A DNA stretch of 64,000 nt. It comes from an uncultured Bacteroides sp. (lineage in GTDB: Bacteria > Bacteroidota > Bacteroidia > Bacteroidales > Bacteroidaceae). Both the position numbers and the translations under genes were made by a program. How positions within the stretch are numbered: the stretch's first letter is position 1; the number at the start of each line of letters is the position of its first letter. The stretch is from contig NZ_URFY01000012.1 of assembly GCF_900547205.1 (NCBI RefSeq), positions 1-64,000 of the forward strand, read 5' to 3'. Below, one piece after another: positions 1 to 7,213 of this stretch. Below the pieces are notes generated by a model. It made no database searches. It had not been told where the DNA came from and saw nothing but the letters and a program-made list of their open reading frames with translations.

Positions 1-31
1 AAGAACGCTGCTACCCCTTAGTCTGGCTGCC

Positions 32-109
32 TTGCTGCTTTGTGAAACGGAGCAACTGTATCTGCCTAAATATATGAGAATGTAGTCATCGCCGGATTAG
101 GCACATTCT
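32..109 (+). ncRNA. Candidate structured RNA: hairpin plus H-type pseudoknot
   Basis: Bases 32-36 pair with 51-55 to form a hairpin. Then two interleaved stems appear: TGCCTAA (63-69) with TTAGGCA (97-103), and AGAATG (77-82) with CATTCT (104-109). The two stems abut with no spacer, as in a coaxially stacked H-type pseudoknot. Its identity is unknown. tmRNA was considered and not supported, because no acceptor stem or tag reading frame could be found. Confidence 0.35.
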
Positions 110-247
110 AAGTTGAGAAAAGGTGATAGGCGATTCATTCGGTTCAATCCCGTACCTTATATAAACCGTGATTGTTCTGTTGACTTGCCTCGTTGCATTG
201 AGACAAAATAAGCGGACGATTAAAAAACAACAGTAAAGGTTAAAGAT

Positions 248-274
248 GTGTTACATAACATTGTTTAGTAACAC
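248..274. promoter_or_regulatory. Inverted repeat, possible CRP-family operator before EF-G2
   Basis: GTGTTAC (248-254) and GTAACAC (268-274) form a perfect inverted repeat 13 nt apart. Nested inside is TGTTA-CA-TAACA (249-260). It lies about 40-60 bp upstream of the degenerate -7 element TAATTTG (309-315). In B. thetaiotaomicron the EF-G2 gene is activated by Cur, a CRP-family regulator. That this repeat is the Cur site here is inference. Confidence 0.35.
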
Positions 275-378
275 TATGCAAAGTGTTGCTTTTCCCCCAA
301 TTAATCCCTAATTTGCGCCACACTAAATTAATGGTATGTGAGAAACATACTGAGTAATTCATTTAAATCTTATAGATT

Positions 379-2535
379 ATGAAAGTATATCAGACTAACG
401 AAATTAAGAACATCGCCCTGTTGGGAAGTTCTGGCTCTGGGAAAACCACTCTCGTAGAAGCGATGCTTTTCGAGAGTGGTGTTATAAAACGTCGCGGATC
501 TGTTGCCGCAAAAAATACTGTTAGTGATTATTTCCCTGTTGAACAAGAGTATGGTTACTCCGTTTTCTCCACCGTTCTCCATGTAGAATGGAACAACAAA
601 AAACTCAATATCATCGACTGTCCGGGTTCGGACGACTTCGTAGGCAGTACCGTTACTGCACTCAACGTGACCGATACAGCAATTATCCTTCTCAACGGCC
701 AGTACGGCGTAGAAGTTGGCACGCAAAATCATTTCCGATATACTGAAAAACTGAATAAACCTGTTATTTTTCTAGTCAACCAGCTTGATAATGAAAAATG
801 CGATTATGATAATATCCTCGAGCAGTTGCAAGAAGCATACGGCTCAAAAGTCGTTCCTGTTCAATATCCTATCAGTACGGGGCCGGGTTTCAATGCTCTG
901 ATTGACGTGCTGTTGATGAAAAAATATTCGTGGAAGCCCGAAGGCGGTGCTCCTGTGATTGAAGATATTCCGGCAGAAGAAATGGATAAGGCGATGGAAA
1001 TGCACAAAGCCTTGGTAGAAGCTGCTGCCGAAAACGACGAAAACCTCATGGAGAAATTCTTCGAACAGGAATCTCTTTCAGAAGACGAAATGCGCGAAGG
1101 TATCCGCAAGGGATTGATTGCCAGAGGTATGTTTCCGGTATTCTGTGTTTGCGGAGGCAAGGACATGGGCGTGCGCCGATTGATGGAATTCTTGGGCAAC
1201 GTAGTTCCTTTCGTTTCCGAAATGCCGAAAGCAGTGAATACGGATGGCGAGGAAATAGCTCCGGATGCAAACGGGCCCGAATCTCTCTATTTCTTCAAGA
1301 CAAGCGTAGAACCGCACATCGGTGAAGTGTCCTACTTTAAAGTAATGAGTGGAAAAGTGCACGAAGGAGACGACCTCTTGAATGCCGACCGTGGCTCGAA
1401 AGAGCGCATTGCGCAGCTCTATGTGGTAGCTGGGGGCAATCGCATCAAGGTAGAAGAACTTCAGGCAGGAGATATTGGTGCTGCCGTGAAACTGAAAGAC
1501 GTGAAGACGGGTAATACACTGAACGGTAAGGATTGCGATTACAAATTCAACTTTATCAAATACCCCAATTCTAAATATACACGTGCCATCAAGCCGATGA
1601 ATGAATCGGACGTGGAAAAGATGATGACCATCTTGAACCGTATGCGCGAAGAAGACCCGACATGGGTAATCGAACAATCGAAAGAATTGAAGCAGACATT
1701 GGTGCACGGACAAGGAGAATTTCATCTCCGTACGCTGAAGTGGCGTCTGGAAAATAATGAAAAACTTCAGGTGAAATATGAAGAACCGAAGATTCCATAT
1801 CGCGAAACCATCACGAAAGCTGCTCGTGCCGACTATCGCCATAAGAAACAATCGGGTGGTGCAGGCCAGTTTGGTGAAGTCCATCTCATTGTGGAACCTT
1901 ATTATGAAGGTATGCCTGTGCCCGAAACGTTTAAGTTCAACGGACAGGAATTTAAGATTACCGTAAGAGGTACTGAAGAAATTCCATTGGAATGGGGCGG
2001 TAAGGTAGTGTTTGTCAATAGTATCGTGGGTGGTTCAATTGATGCCCGCTTCCTGCCTGCCATCCTCAAAGGTATCATGGCGCGTATGGAGCAAGGTCCG
2101 CTGACAGGTTCGTATGCCCGCGACGTTCGTGTGATTGTATACGATGGCAAGATGCACCCGGTAGACTCCAACGAAATATCCTTTATGCTTGCCGGACGTA
2201 ATGCATTCAGTGAAGCATTCAAGAACGCAGGTCCGAAGATTCTGGAACCGATTTATGATGTCGAAGTTTTCGTGCCATCGGATAAGATGGGTGACGTGAT
2301 GGGAGATCTCCAAGGACGTCGTGCTATGATTATGGGTATGAGCAGCGAGAAAGGTTTTGAAAAACTAGTCGCTAAAGTACCTTTGAAAGAAATGTCGTCT
2401 TACTCCACTGCACTTAGTTCTCTGACGGGCGGACGCGCTTCGTTTATTATGAAATTCTCTAGTTATGAGCTAGTTCCGTCGGATGTACAAGATAAGTTGA
2501 TTAAAGAATTTGAGGCGAAACAATCGGAAGAATAA
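379..2535 (+). CDS. fusA2: Elongation factor G paralogue (EF-G2), GTPase centre degenerate
   Basis: A 718-residue EF-G-like translocase with the full domain order: GTP-binding domain, domain II, domains III-IV (AGQFGEV near residue 495) and a C-terminal EF-G fold. The P-loop is present (GSSGSGKTT, residues 16-24) and so is the G4 motif NQLD (134-137). The G3 motif reads DCPGSDDF, so the catalytic histidine of DTPGHVDF is Ser84, and the switch I RGITI segment is changed to YGYSV. In B. thetaiotaomicron the paralogue BT2167 was reported to lack GTPase activity, to be activated by Cur during carbon limitation and to be needed for gut colonisation. This gene fits that protein. It is followed directly by its own terminator. 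Confidence 0.93.
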   Translation: MKVYQTNEIKNIALLGSSGSGKTTLVEAMLFESGVIKRRGSVAAKNTVSDYFPVEQEYGYSVFSTVLHVEWNNKKLNIIDCPGSDDFVGSTVTALNVTDTAIILLNGQYGVEVGTQNHFRYTEKLNKPVIFLVNQLDNEKCDYDNILEQLQEAYGSKVVPVQYPISTGPGFNALIDVLLMKKYSWKPEGGAPVIEDIPAEEMDKAMEMHKALVEAAAENDENLMEKFFEQESLSEDEMREGIRKGLIARGMFPVFCVCGGKDMGVRRLMEFLGNVVPFVSEMPKAVNTDGEEIAPDANGPESLYFFKTSVEPHIGEVSYFKVMSGKVHEGDDLLNADRGSKERIAQLYVVAGGNRIKVEELQAGDIGAAVKLKDVKTGNTLNGKDCDYKFNFIKYPNSKYTRAIKPMNESDVEKMMTILNRMREEDPTWVIEQSKELKQTLVHGQGEFHLRTLKWRLENNEKLQVKYEEPKIPYRETITKAARADYRHKKQSGGAGQFGEVHLIVEPYYEGMPVPETFKFNGQEFKITVRGTEEIPLEWGGKVVFVNSIVGGSIDARFLPAILKGIMARMEQGPLTGSYARDVRVIVYDGKMHPVDSNEISFMLAGRNAFSEAFKNAGPKILEPIYDVEVFVPSDKMGDVMGDLQGRRAMIMGMSSEKGFEKLVAKVPLKEMSSYSTALSSLTGGRASFIMKFSSYELVPSDVQDKLIKEFEAKQSEE

Positions 2536-2558
2536 CTCATAATCCTCTTAATAATGTT

Positions 2559-2600
2559 AAAACCGTTGTCTTTTTTAAGTAAAAGACAACGGTTTTTGTT
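2559..2600 (+). terminator. Rho-independent terminator of the EF-G2 gene
   Basis: A 16-bp stem (2559-2574 with 2581-2596) has a 6-nt loop and ends in a T-run. It separates the EF-G2 gene from rprX. Confidence 0.85.
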
Positions 2601-2653
2601 TAACAATGATTAATAAAGATGGAAAAACACATGGGTAAGATTTAATTTTTTAT

Positions 2654-2661
2654 TAAATTTG
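2654..2661 (+). promoter_or_regulatory. Bacteroides -7 element (TAAATTTG) for rprXY
   Basis: It matches TAnnTTTG exactly and lies about 140 bp before rprX, after the EF-G2 terminator. I see no clear -33 TTTG at the usual spacing. Confidence 0.45.
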
Positions 2662-2766
2662 CAAACCAAAGAAGGGGGAATATTGTTGTAGTAATCAGAA
2701 TACGACCTAAATAGCCCCTTTCGGTTAATTTCCGGGAAGTTCCGGTTAAATCAAGTTAATCTACTA

Positions 2767-2792
2767 GGAGTGTTAATTAGGGAGTGTTAATT
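2767..2792 (+). repeat. Two direct copies of GGAGTGTTAATT just before rprX
   Basis: The copies lie at 2767-2778 and 2781-2792, 14 bp apart, ending 8 nt before the rprX start codon in the ribosome-binding region. A related GTGTTAA motif forms a tandem array at 47.5 kb. Function unknown. Confidence 0.6.
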
Positions 2793-2800
2793 TTGTTGCT

Positions 2801-4354
2801 ATGAAGAAGTCAACAATTTGGATATTAGGTATTGTGATGGGGATTTCTTTCCTCGGTTTGATACAGCTACAGGTTAGCTATATAGAGAAAATGACGCAAA
2901 GCCGGAAAGAAGCCTTTGATGCTGCTGTACGCAACAGCCTGGATCGGGTTTCCAGAGATGTGGAATATGCAGAAACCAGACGCTGGCTAGTAGAAGATGT
3001 CTCTGAAGCTGAAAGAAAGGCGTTGACTGCCAATTCTTCCGTGCAACAAAACAAATTGATTCAGCAGCATTTTAAAGTGAAGTCTAAAAATGGGAAGGTG
3101 ATTACGGACTTTGAGTTGAATGTGATGACTAATAAGCCGTCTGAACTGCCAAAAGCAATGATACCACCCATTCAGAGGCCAAGTACGATTCCTGAAACTT
3201 CACGTTCACTTGTCGAGGCTGTAAAGAATCGCTATATGTATCAGCGAGCCCTGCTTGATGAGGTGGCGTGGCAGATGATTTATAGGGCGAGTGATAAATC
3301 GATAGGAGATAGAGTGCGGTTCAGAGAGTTGGATGATTATTTGAAAGCGAACCTATATAATAATGGTATAGAATTGCCCTATCACTTCACGGTGGTAGAT
3401 AAAGACGGACGGGAAATATACCGTTGTGCCGATTTTGAAGACAAAGGAAGTGTCGATACTTATCAGCAAGTGCTGTTCAAGAACGACCCGCCTGCGAAGA
3501 TGAGTATTCTGAAGGTGCATTTTCCGGGTAGAAGGAGTTATATCCTTGATACCGATACAGTAAAATTCATAGTATCATCGTCGGTATTTTCGTTCATGTT
3601 GCTGGTGACGTTCATATTTACCATTTACAGCGTGTTCCGGCAAAAGAAGCTGACAGAGATGAAGAACGATTTTATCAACAATATGACACACGAATTTAAG
3701 ACACCGATATCAACCATCTCGTTGGCGGCACAGATGCTGAAAGACCCGGCAGTGGGTAAATCTCCGCAAATGTTCCAGCACATATCGGGAGTCATAAATG
3801 ACGAAACCAAACGTTTGCGCTTCCAAGTGGAAAAGGTATTGCAGATGTCGATGTTCGAGCGGCAAAAGGCAACCTTGAAGATGAAGGAGATTGATGCAAA
3901 TGAACTCATATCAGGAGTTATCAATACCTTTACGCTGAAAGTGGAACGATATAATGGTAAGATAACATCGAACCTTGAGGCTACTGATCCTGTTATATTT
4001 GCAGATGAGATGCATATCACCAATGTAATCTTTAATCTGATGGATAACGCAGTGAAATATAAAAAACCGGAAGAGGATTTGGAGTTGAATGTGAAAACGT
4101 GGAATGAATCGGGTAAACTGATGATTTCGATACAGGATAACGGCATCGGCATCAAGAAGGAAAACCTGAAAAAAATATTTGAAAAGTTCTATCGTGTACA
4201 TACGGGTAATCTGCACGATGTGAAGGGCTTTGGACTGGGACTGGCTTATGTGAAGAAAATCATAACAGATCATAAGGGAACAATCCGGGCGGAAAGCGAC
4301 CTGAACATGGGAACTAAATTTATAATTGCATTACCTTTATTAAAAAATAATTGA
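2801..4354 (+). CDS. rprX: Sensor histidine kinase RprX
   Basis: A 517-residue membrane histidine kinase. It has an N-terminal transmembrane helix (about residues 5-25), a periplasmic sensor region of about 220 residues, and a second helix near residues 250-275. The HisKA domain carries NMTHEFKTPIS with the phosphate-accepting His297. The HATPase domain has N box NLMDNAVKY, G1 box DNGIGI and G2 box GFGLGLAYV. The next gene, rprY, follows after 1 bp, so the two are co-transcribed. The pair matches RprX/RprY of B. fragilis in order and domain make-up; the physiological signal is not known from sequence. Confidence 0.9.
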   Translation: MKKSTIWILGIVMGISFLGLIQLQVSYIEKMTQSRKEAFDAAVRNSLDRVSRDVEYAETRRWLVEDVSEAERKALTANSSVQQNKLIQQHFKVKSKNGKVITDFELNVMTNKPSELPKAMIPPIQRPSTIPETSRSLVEAVKNRYMYQRALLDEVAWQMIYRASDKSIGDRVRFRELDDYLKANLYNNGIELPYHFTVVDKDGREIYRCADFEDKGSVDTYQQVLFKNDPPAKMSILKVHFPGRRSYILDTDTVKFIVSSSVFSFMLLVTFIFTIYSVFRQKKLTEMKNDFINNMTHEFKTPISTISLAAQMLKDPAVGKSPQMFQHISGVINDETKRLRFQVEKVLQMSMFERQKATLKMKEIDANELISGVINTFTLKVERYNGKITSNLEATDPVIFADEMHITNVIFNLMDNAVKYKKPEEDLELNVKTWNESGKLMISIQDNGIGIKKENLKKIFEKFYRVHTGNLHDVKGFGLGLAYVKKIITDHKGTIRAESDLNMGTKFIIALPLLKNN

Positions 4355-4355
4355 T

Positions 4356-5057
4356 ATGGACGAGAAACTGCGTATTTTATTGTGCGAGGATGACGAAAAT
4401 CTTGGCATGCTTTTAAGAGAATATTTACAGGCAAAAGGTTATTCTGCCGAGTTATATCCCGATGGAGAAGCCGGTTATAAGGCTTTCTTGAAGAATAAAT
4501 ATGACTTGTGTGTGTTTGACGTAATGATGCCTAAAAAAGATGGCTTCACATTGGCACAAGATGTCCGTGCTGCGAATGCTGAAATTCCAATTATCTTCCT
4601 GACTGCTAAAACACTCAAAGAAGATATCTTGGAAGGATTTAAAATTGGTGCGGATGATTATATCACCAAACCGTTCAGCATGGAAGAACTAACGTTCAGA
4701 ATTGAAGCAATCTTGAGACGTGTTCGCGGTAAGAAGAACAAAGAAAGCAATATCTATAAAATAGGTAAGTTTACTTTTGATACTCAGAAGCAAATTCTGG
4801 CTACAGAAGGTAAACAGACCAAACTGACTACGAAAGAGTCGGAACTACTAGGCTTGCTTTGTGCTCATGCCAATGAAATCCTGCAACGTGACTTTGCTTT
4901 GAAGACTATCTGGATAGATGATAACTATTTCAATGCCCGCAGTATGGATGTGTATATCACCAAATTGCGTAAACATCTGAAAGAAGACGACTCTATCGAG
5001 ATTATCAATATCCACGGTAAAGGCTATAAGCTGATTACACCTGAGGTTGAGTCTTAA
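4356..5057 (+). CDS. rprY: Response regulator RprY, OmpR family
   Basis: A 233-residue regulator with a receiver domain (acidic pair near residues 11-13, phosphoacceptor Asp55 in VFDVMMPKKDG, conserved Lys in the ITKPFSMEEL segment) and a C-terminal OmpR/PhoB winged helix ending in the IHGKGYKL hairpin. It starts 1 bp after rprX, its likely kinase. RprY proteins are known in B. fragilis and Porphyromonas gingivalis, and the P. gingivalis protein has been linked to stress responses. The regulon here is not deducible. A bidirectional terminator follows. Confidence 0.9.
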   Translation: MDEKLRILLCEDDENLGMLLREYLQAKGYSAELYPDGEAGYKAFLKNKYDLCVFDVMMPKKDGFTLAQDVRAANAEIPIIFLTAKTLKEDILEGFKIGADDYITKPFSMEELTFRIEAILRRVRGKKNKESNIYKIGKFTFDTQKQILATEGKQTKLTTKESELLGLLCAHANEILQRDFALKTIWIDDNYFNARSMDVYITKLRKHLKEDDSIEIINIHGKGYKLITPEVES

Positions 5058-5082
5058 TAGTCGTATTTACGATAACCAAAAT

Positions 5083-5118
5083 AAAAAATCCCGGAAACAT
5101 TCGTTCCCGGGATTTTTT
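5083..5118. terminator. Bidirectional terminator between rprY and a small membrane gene
   Basis: A 12-bp stem (5083-5094 with 5107-5118) has A/T-runs on both sides. It serves rprY on the plus strand and the convergent 58-residue gene on the minus strand. Confidence 0.85.
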
Positions 5119-5134
5119 ATTGATTTCTGCGAAA

Positions 5135-5311
5135 TTAATCAGCGATCTTCTTATTAATAAATATATAAGAAATGAGTCCCAGTACTACAAGTACTACTGA
5201 AGTACCCAGAATGGCGTTGTTGTTTACATTACCTGTAAGAGAACAAGCCAGCAGGATGACTACTCCGACCAAGATTAAAATCAATCCTAAATTCTTTAAT
5301 AAGCCTTTCAT
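5135..5311 (-). CDS. Small two-helix membrane protein, 58 residues
   Basis: Reading the minus strand gives ATG at 5311 and TAA at 5135-5137. The product starts MKGLLKNLGLILILVG and ends YIFINKKIAD. Two hydrophobic segments (about residues 8-24 and 34-52) flank a short polar stretch TGNVNNN, with positive residues at both ends, so it is an inner-membrane hairpin. I recognise no family. The open frame, helix pattern and clean fit against the shared terminator argue that it is real, and a plus-strand frame over the same bases is its shadow. Confidence 0.7.
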   Translation of the reverse strand: MKGLLKNLGLILILVGVVILLACSLTGNVNNNAILGTSVVLVVLGLISYIFINKKIAD

Positions 5312-5452
5312 GCGTGTGTATTTTAATAGATTATTTATATTCCAGTCACAAATTAAAGCATAATTCTTTAACGGGCGAAATTATTTAGGTGAAAAATCCA
5401 TTATACCCTTAGTATTTAGTGGATTTTATGAATTAAGCGACTGTTTTTCTGC

Positions 5453-5899
5453 TTAATCCTTCGTGTTATAGAATACCTTTTTCAGCACTTCCTGTCCGAT
5501 GCTTAGTTCTTCGAGGGTAATGCCATGCAAAGCCTCTTTCAAAGTTTGTCCCGCAATGATGCGCGCTTTCTCTTCCAATTCCTTTCCGTCTTTGGTGAGA
5601 TGAATCAGATTAGTGCGGCGGTCTTTCTTATCGGAGATGCGCACCACCAGATGCTGACGTTCCATATTATCTATCAGGCGGGTCATGCTGGGCTTGTCTT
5701 TAAAAGTTGCATTGCACAACTCTTGCTGGGTGACCCCGTCTTTTTCCCACAGGAAGATGAGTACTGTCCATTGCTCCGGACTGATTTCCAGACCGTTCTG
5801 ACGGAAGTTGCGGTATAGCTTCCGATTGATTGCTGCGGAAACTTTACCATTCAGGATGGCGAATATAAGCCGGATATCAAAGTTGAATTGCTCTATCAT
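5453..5899 (-). CDS. MarR family transcriptional regulator
   Basis: A 148-residue MarR winged-helix protein. Helix-turn-helix region TQQELCNATFKDKPSMTRL is followed by the wing SDKKDRRTNLI, whose DxRxxxI pattern is the MarR signature. The flanking helices form the dimer interface. An upstream TTG would add 9 residues, but the -7 element TACCTTTG (5924-5931) overlaps that codon. Transcription should therefore begin near 5917, which leaves ATG at 5899 as the start. It is divergent from rpsF, with about 160 bp between them. Ligand and targets are unknown; such proteins often control efflux or stress genes. Confidence 0.88.
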   Translation of the reverse strand: MIEQFNFDIRLIFAILNGKVSAAINRKLYRNFRQNGLEISPEQWTVLIFLWEKDGVTQQELCNATFKDKPSMTRLIDNMERQHLVVRISDKKDRRTNLIHLTKDGKELEEKARIIAGQTLKEALHGITLEELSIGQEVLKKVFYNTKD

Positions 5900-5923
5900 G
5901 AAATTATTGTTTAAACAACTTTG

Positions 5924-5931
5924 CAAAGGTA
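5924..5931 (-). promoter_or_regulatory. -7 element TACCTTTG of the marR gene
   Basis: It matches TAnnTTTG exactly on the minus strand, predicting a start site near 5917 and an 18-nt leader before the ATG. It decides the start codon of the MarR gene. Confidence 0.6.
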
Positions 5932-5981
5932 AGCCACTTCATGGATAAATCCTAGATTCGTATACAAAAAAAGATTAAATG

Positions 5982-6012
5982 TTTGTAGTTCAAAATAAAA
6001 TGCCTAACTTTG
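5982..6012 (+). promoter_or_regulatory. Consensus promoter of rpsF-rpsR-rplI
   Basis: TTTG at 5982-5985 (-33) and TAACTTTG at 6005-6012 (-7), 19 bp apart, the standard Bacteroides spacing. The leader would be about 40 nt and is AT-rich. Confidence 0.8.
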
Positions 6013-6059
6013 CACCCGCATTTTAAAATAAAATAATTTATTTATTTAATTAAACGAGT

Positions 6060-6404
6060 ATGAATCAATACGAAACCGTTTTCATTTTAACTCCCGTTTT
6101 GTCTGACGTTCAGATGAAGGAAGCGGTAGAAAAATTCAAAGGTATTCTTCAAGCTGAAGGTGCTGAGATTATCAATGAAGAAAACTGGGGACTGAAGAAA
6201 TTGGCTTACCCAATTCAGAAGAAGTCTACAGGTTTTTATCAATTGGTTGAGTTCAATGCAGAACCCACTGTAATTGACAAGTTGGAACTTAACTTCCGTC
6301 GCGACGAGCGCGTTATCCGTTTCCTGACTTTCAGAATGGATAAGTATGCTGCAGAATATGCTGCTAAAAGAAGAAGTGTTAAATCAAACAAAAAGGAGGA
6401 TTAA
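6060..6404 (+). CDS. rpsF: 30S ribosomal protein bS6
   Basis: A 114-residue S6 protein that starts MNQYETVFILTPVL. It contains the S6 signature GLKKLAYPIQKKSTGFYQLVEF with the LAYPI core, and a basic C-terminus. S6 binds S18 on the 30S platform. It is first in the rpsF-rpsR-rplI operon, behind a consensus promoter. Its last codons overlap the Shine-Dalgarno sequence of rpsR, so translation of the two genes can be coupled. Confidence 0.97.
   Translation: MNQYETVFILTPVLSDVQMKEAVEKFKGILQAEGAEIINEENWGLKKLAYPIQKKSTGFYQLVEFNAEPTVIDKLELNFRRDERVIRFLTFRMDKYAAEYAAKRRSVKSNKKED
6391..6399 (+). promoter_or_regulatory. Strong Shine-Dalgarno sequence before rpsR
   Basis: AAAAGGAGG ends 7 nt before the rpsR ATG and lies inside the end of rpsF. 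Bacteroidetes genes rarely have such a site, because the anti-SD tail of 16S rRNA is held by S21, S18 and S6. Strong SDs before S18 or S21 genes have been proposed to be autoregulatory. Confidence 0.85.
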
Positions 6405-6406
6405 TC

Positions 6407-6679
6407 ATGGCTCAACAAACTCAATCGGAAATCAGATATTTAACTCCGCCGTCAGTAGACGTTAAGAAGAAAAAATACTGCCGTTTCAAAAAAAGTGGTA
6501 TTCGTTATATCGACTACAAAGATCCTGAATTCTTGAAGAAATTCTTGAATGAACAAGGCAAAATCCTTCCGCGCCGCATTACTGGTACTTCTTTGAAGTT
6601 CCAACGCCGTATCGCGCAGGCTGTGAAGAGAGCTCGTCACTTGGCATTGCTGCCTTATGTAACTGACATGATGAAATAA
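6407..6679 (+). CDS. rpsR: 30S ribosomal protein bS18
   Basis: A 90-residue S18 protein. The S18 signature is clear: YIDYKDPEFLKKFLNEQGKI followed by PRRITGTSLKFQRRIAQAVKRAR. The N-terminal extension is typical of Bacteroidetes. It is the S6 partner on the 30S platform. It sits 2 bp after rpsF and has an unusually strong Shine-Dalgarno sequence, which suggests translational feedback: when S18 is scarce, free anti-SD could favour its own mRNA. That regulation is known as a proposal for the phylum and is inferred here. Confidence 0.97.
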   Translation: MAQQTQSEIRYLTPPSVDVKKKKYCRFKKSGIRYIDYKDPEFLKKFLNEQGKILPRRITGTSLKFQRRIAQAVKRARHLALLPYVTDMMK

Positions 6680-6680
6680 G

Positions 6681-6687
6681 AAGGAGG
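6681..6687 (+). promoter_or_regulatory. Shine-Dalgarno sequence before rplI
   Basis: AAGGAGG lies 6 nt before the rplI ATG. It is a second strong SD in the same operon, unusual in this phylum. Confidence 0.8.
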
Positions 6688-6693
6688 AAAAGT

Positions 6694-7137
6694 ATGGAAA
6701 TTATATTGAAAGAAGACATCGCAAACTTGGGTTATAAGAACGACATCGTAAACGTTAAGTCTGGATACGGTCGCAATTATCTCATCCCGACTGGAAAAGC
6801 TGTCATCGCTTCTCCTTCTGCAAAGAAAATGTTGGCTGAAGAACTGAAACAACGTGCTCACAAACTTGAGAAAATCAAGAAAGATGCTGAAGCAATGGCT
6901 GCTAAGTTGGAAGGCGTTTCTTTGACTATCGCTACTAAAGTTAGCTCTACAGGTACTATCTTCGGTTCTGTTAGCAACATTCAGATTGCTGAATCTTTGG
7001 CTAAACTGGGTCACGAAGTAGACAGAAAGATTATTGTTGTAAAAGACACTGTGAAAGAAGTAGGTAGCTATAAAGCTGTAGTAAAACTTCACAAAGAAGT
7101 TTCTGTAGAAATACCATTCGAAGTAGTTGCAGAATAA
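6694..7137 (+). CDS. rplI: 50S ribosomal protein bL9
   Basis: A 147-residue L9 protein. The N-terminal domain reads MEIILKEDIANLGYKNDIV with the L9 signature GYGRNYLIPTGKA (about residues 25-37). A long charged connecting helix and the C-terminal rRNA-binding domain follow. It is last in the S6-S18-L9 operon, 14 bp after rpsR, with its own strong Shine-Dalgarno sequence. A rho-independent terminator lies about 20 bp beyond its stop codon. Confidence 0.97.
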   Translation: MEIILKEDIANLGYKNDIVNVKSGYGRNYLIPTGKAVIASPSAKKMLAEELKQRAHKLEKIKKDAEAMAAKLEGVSLTIATKVSSTGTIFGSVSNIQIAESLAKLGHEVDRKIIVVKDTVKEVGSYKAVVKLHKEVSVEIPFEVVAE

Positions 7138-7160
7138 GAGCAAATTACTTCTCAAATATA

Positions 7161-7198
7161 AAAAAGCGATTTGTTCTTTGAATGAATCGCTTTTTTTT
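7161..7198 (+). terminator. Terminator of the S6-S18-L9 operon
   Basis: The stem AAAAAGCGATT/AATCGCTTTTT is followed by an 8-T run. The T-run merges with the -7 element of the next gene. Confidence 0.85.
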
Positions 7199-7205
7199 AT
7201 CTTTG
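7198..7205 (+). promoter_or_regulatory. -7 element TATCTTTG of the 7.2 kb regulator gene
   Basis: An exact TAnnTTTG match that starts in the last T of the preceding terminator. TTTG occurs at 7177-7180, 17 bp upstream and slightly short of the usual spacing. A start site about 7 bp downstream would fall within a few bases of the ATG at 7214, giving an almost leaderless mRNA. Confidence 0.5.
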
Positions 7206-7213
7206 CTAATAAT

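Larger units (their letters stand above)
1..378. other. Gene-free leader region upstream of EF-G2
   Basis: I see no convincing ORF on either strand in the first 378 bases. The left part (about 32-109) can fold into a hairpin and an H-type pseudoknot, described separately. The right part holds an inverted repeat at 248-274 and a degenerate -7 element (TAATTTG, 309-315) that would start transcription around 320-325. The region may combine the 3' part of an upstream non-coding RNA gene with the EF-G2 promoter, or it may be one long leader; the sequence does not decide. Confidence 0.6.

Noticed and set aside
1..200. 3' part of tmRNA or another T-arm-bearing RNA
   Set aside because: A T-arm-like CGGTTCAATCCCG occurs near 143-155 and there is a pseudoknot, but no GC-rich acceptor end and no tag reading frame ending in the usual alanines.
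1078..1884. 268-codon minus-strand frame inside the EF-G2 gene
   Set aside because: It is antisense to a highly conserved gene and the translation resembles no protein family.
5172..5363. 63-codon plus-strand frame
   Set aside because: Shadow of the minus-strand two-helix membrane protein, whose translation is far more protein-like.
6013..6059. S6:S18 ribosomal leader RNA motif
   Set aside because: A CCCG occurs in the short leader, but the flanking stems expected for the motif are not evident.
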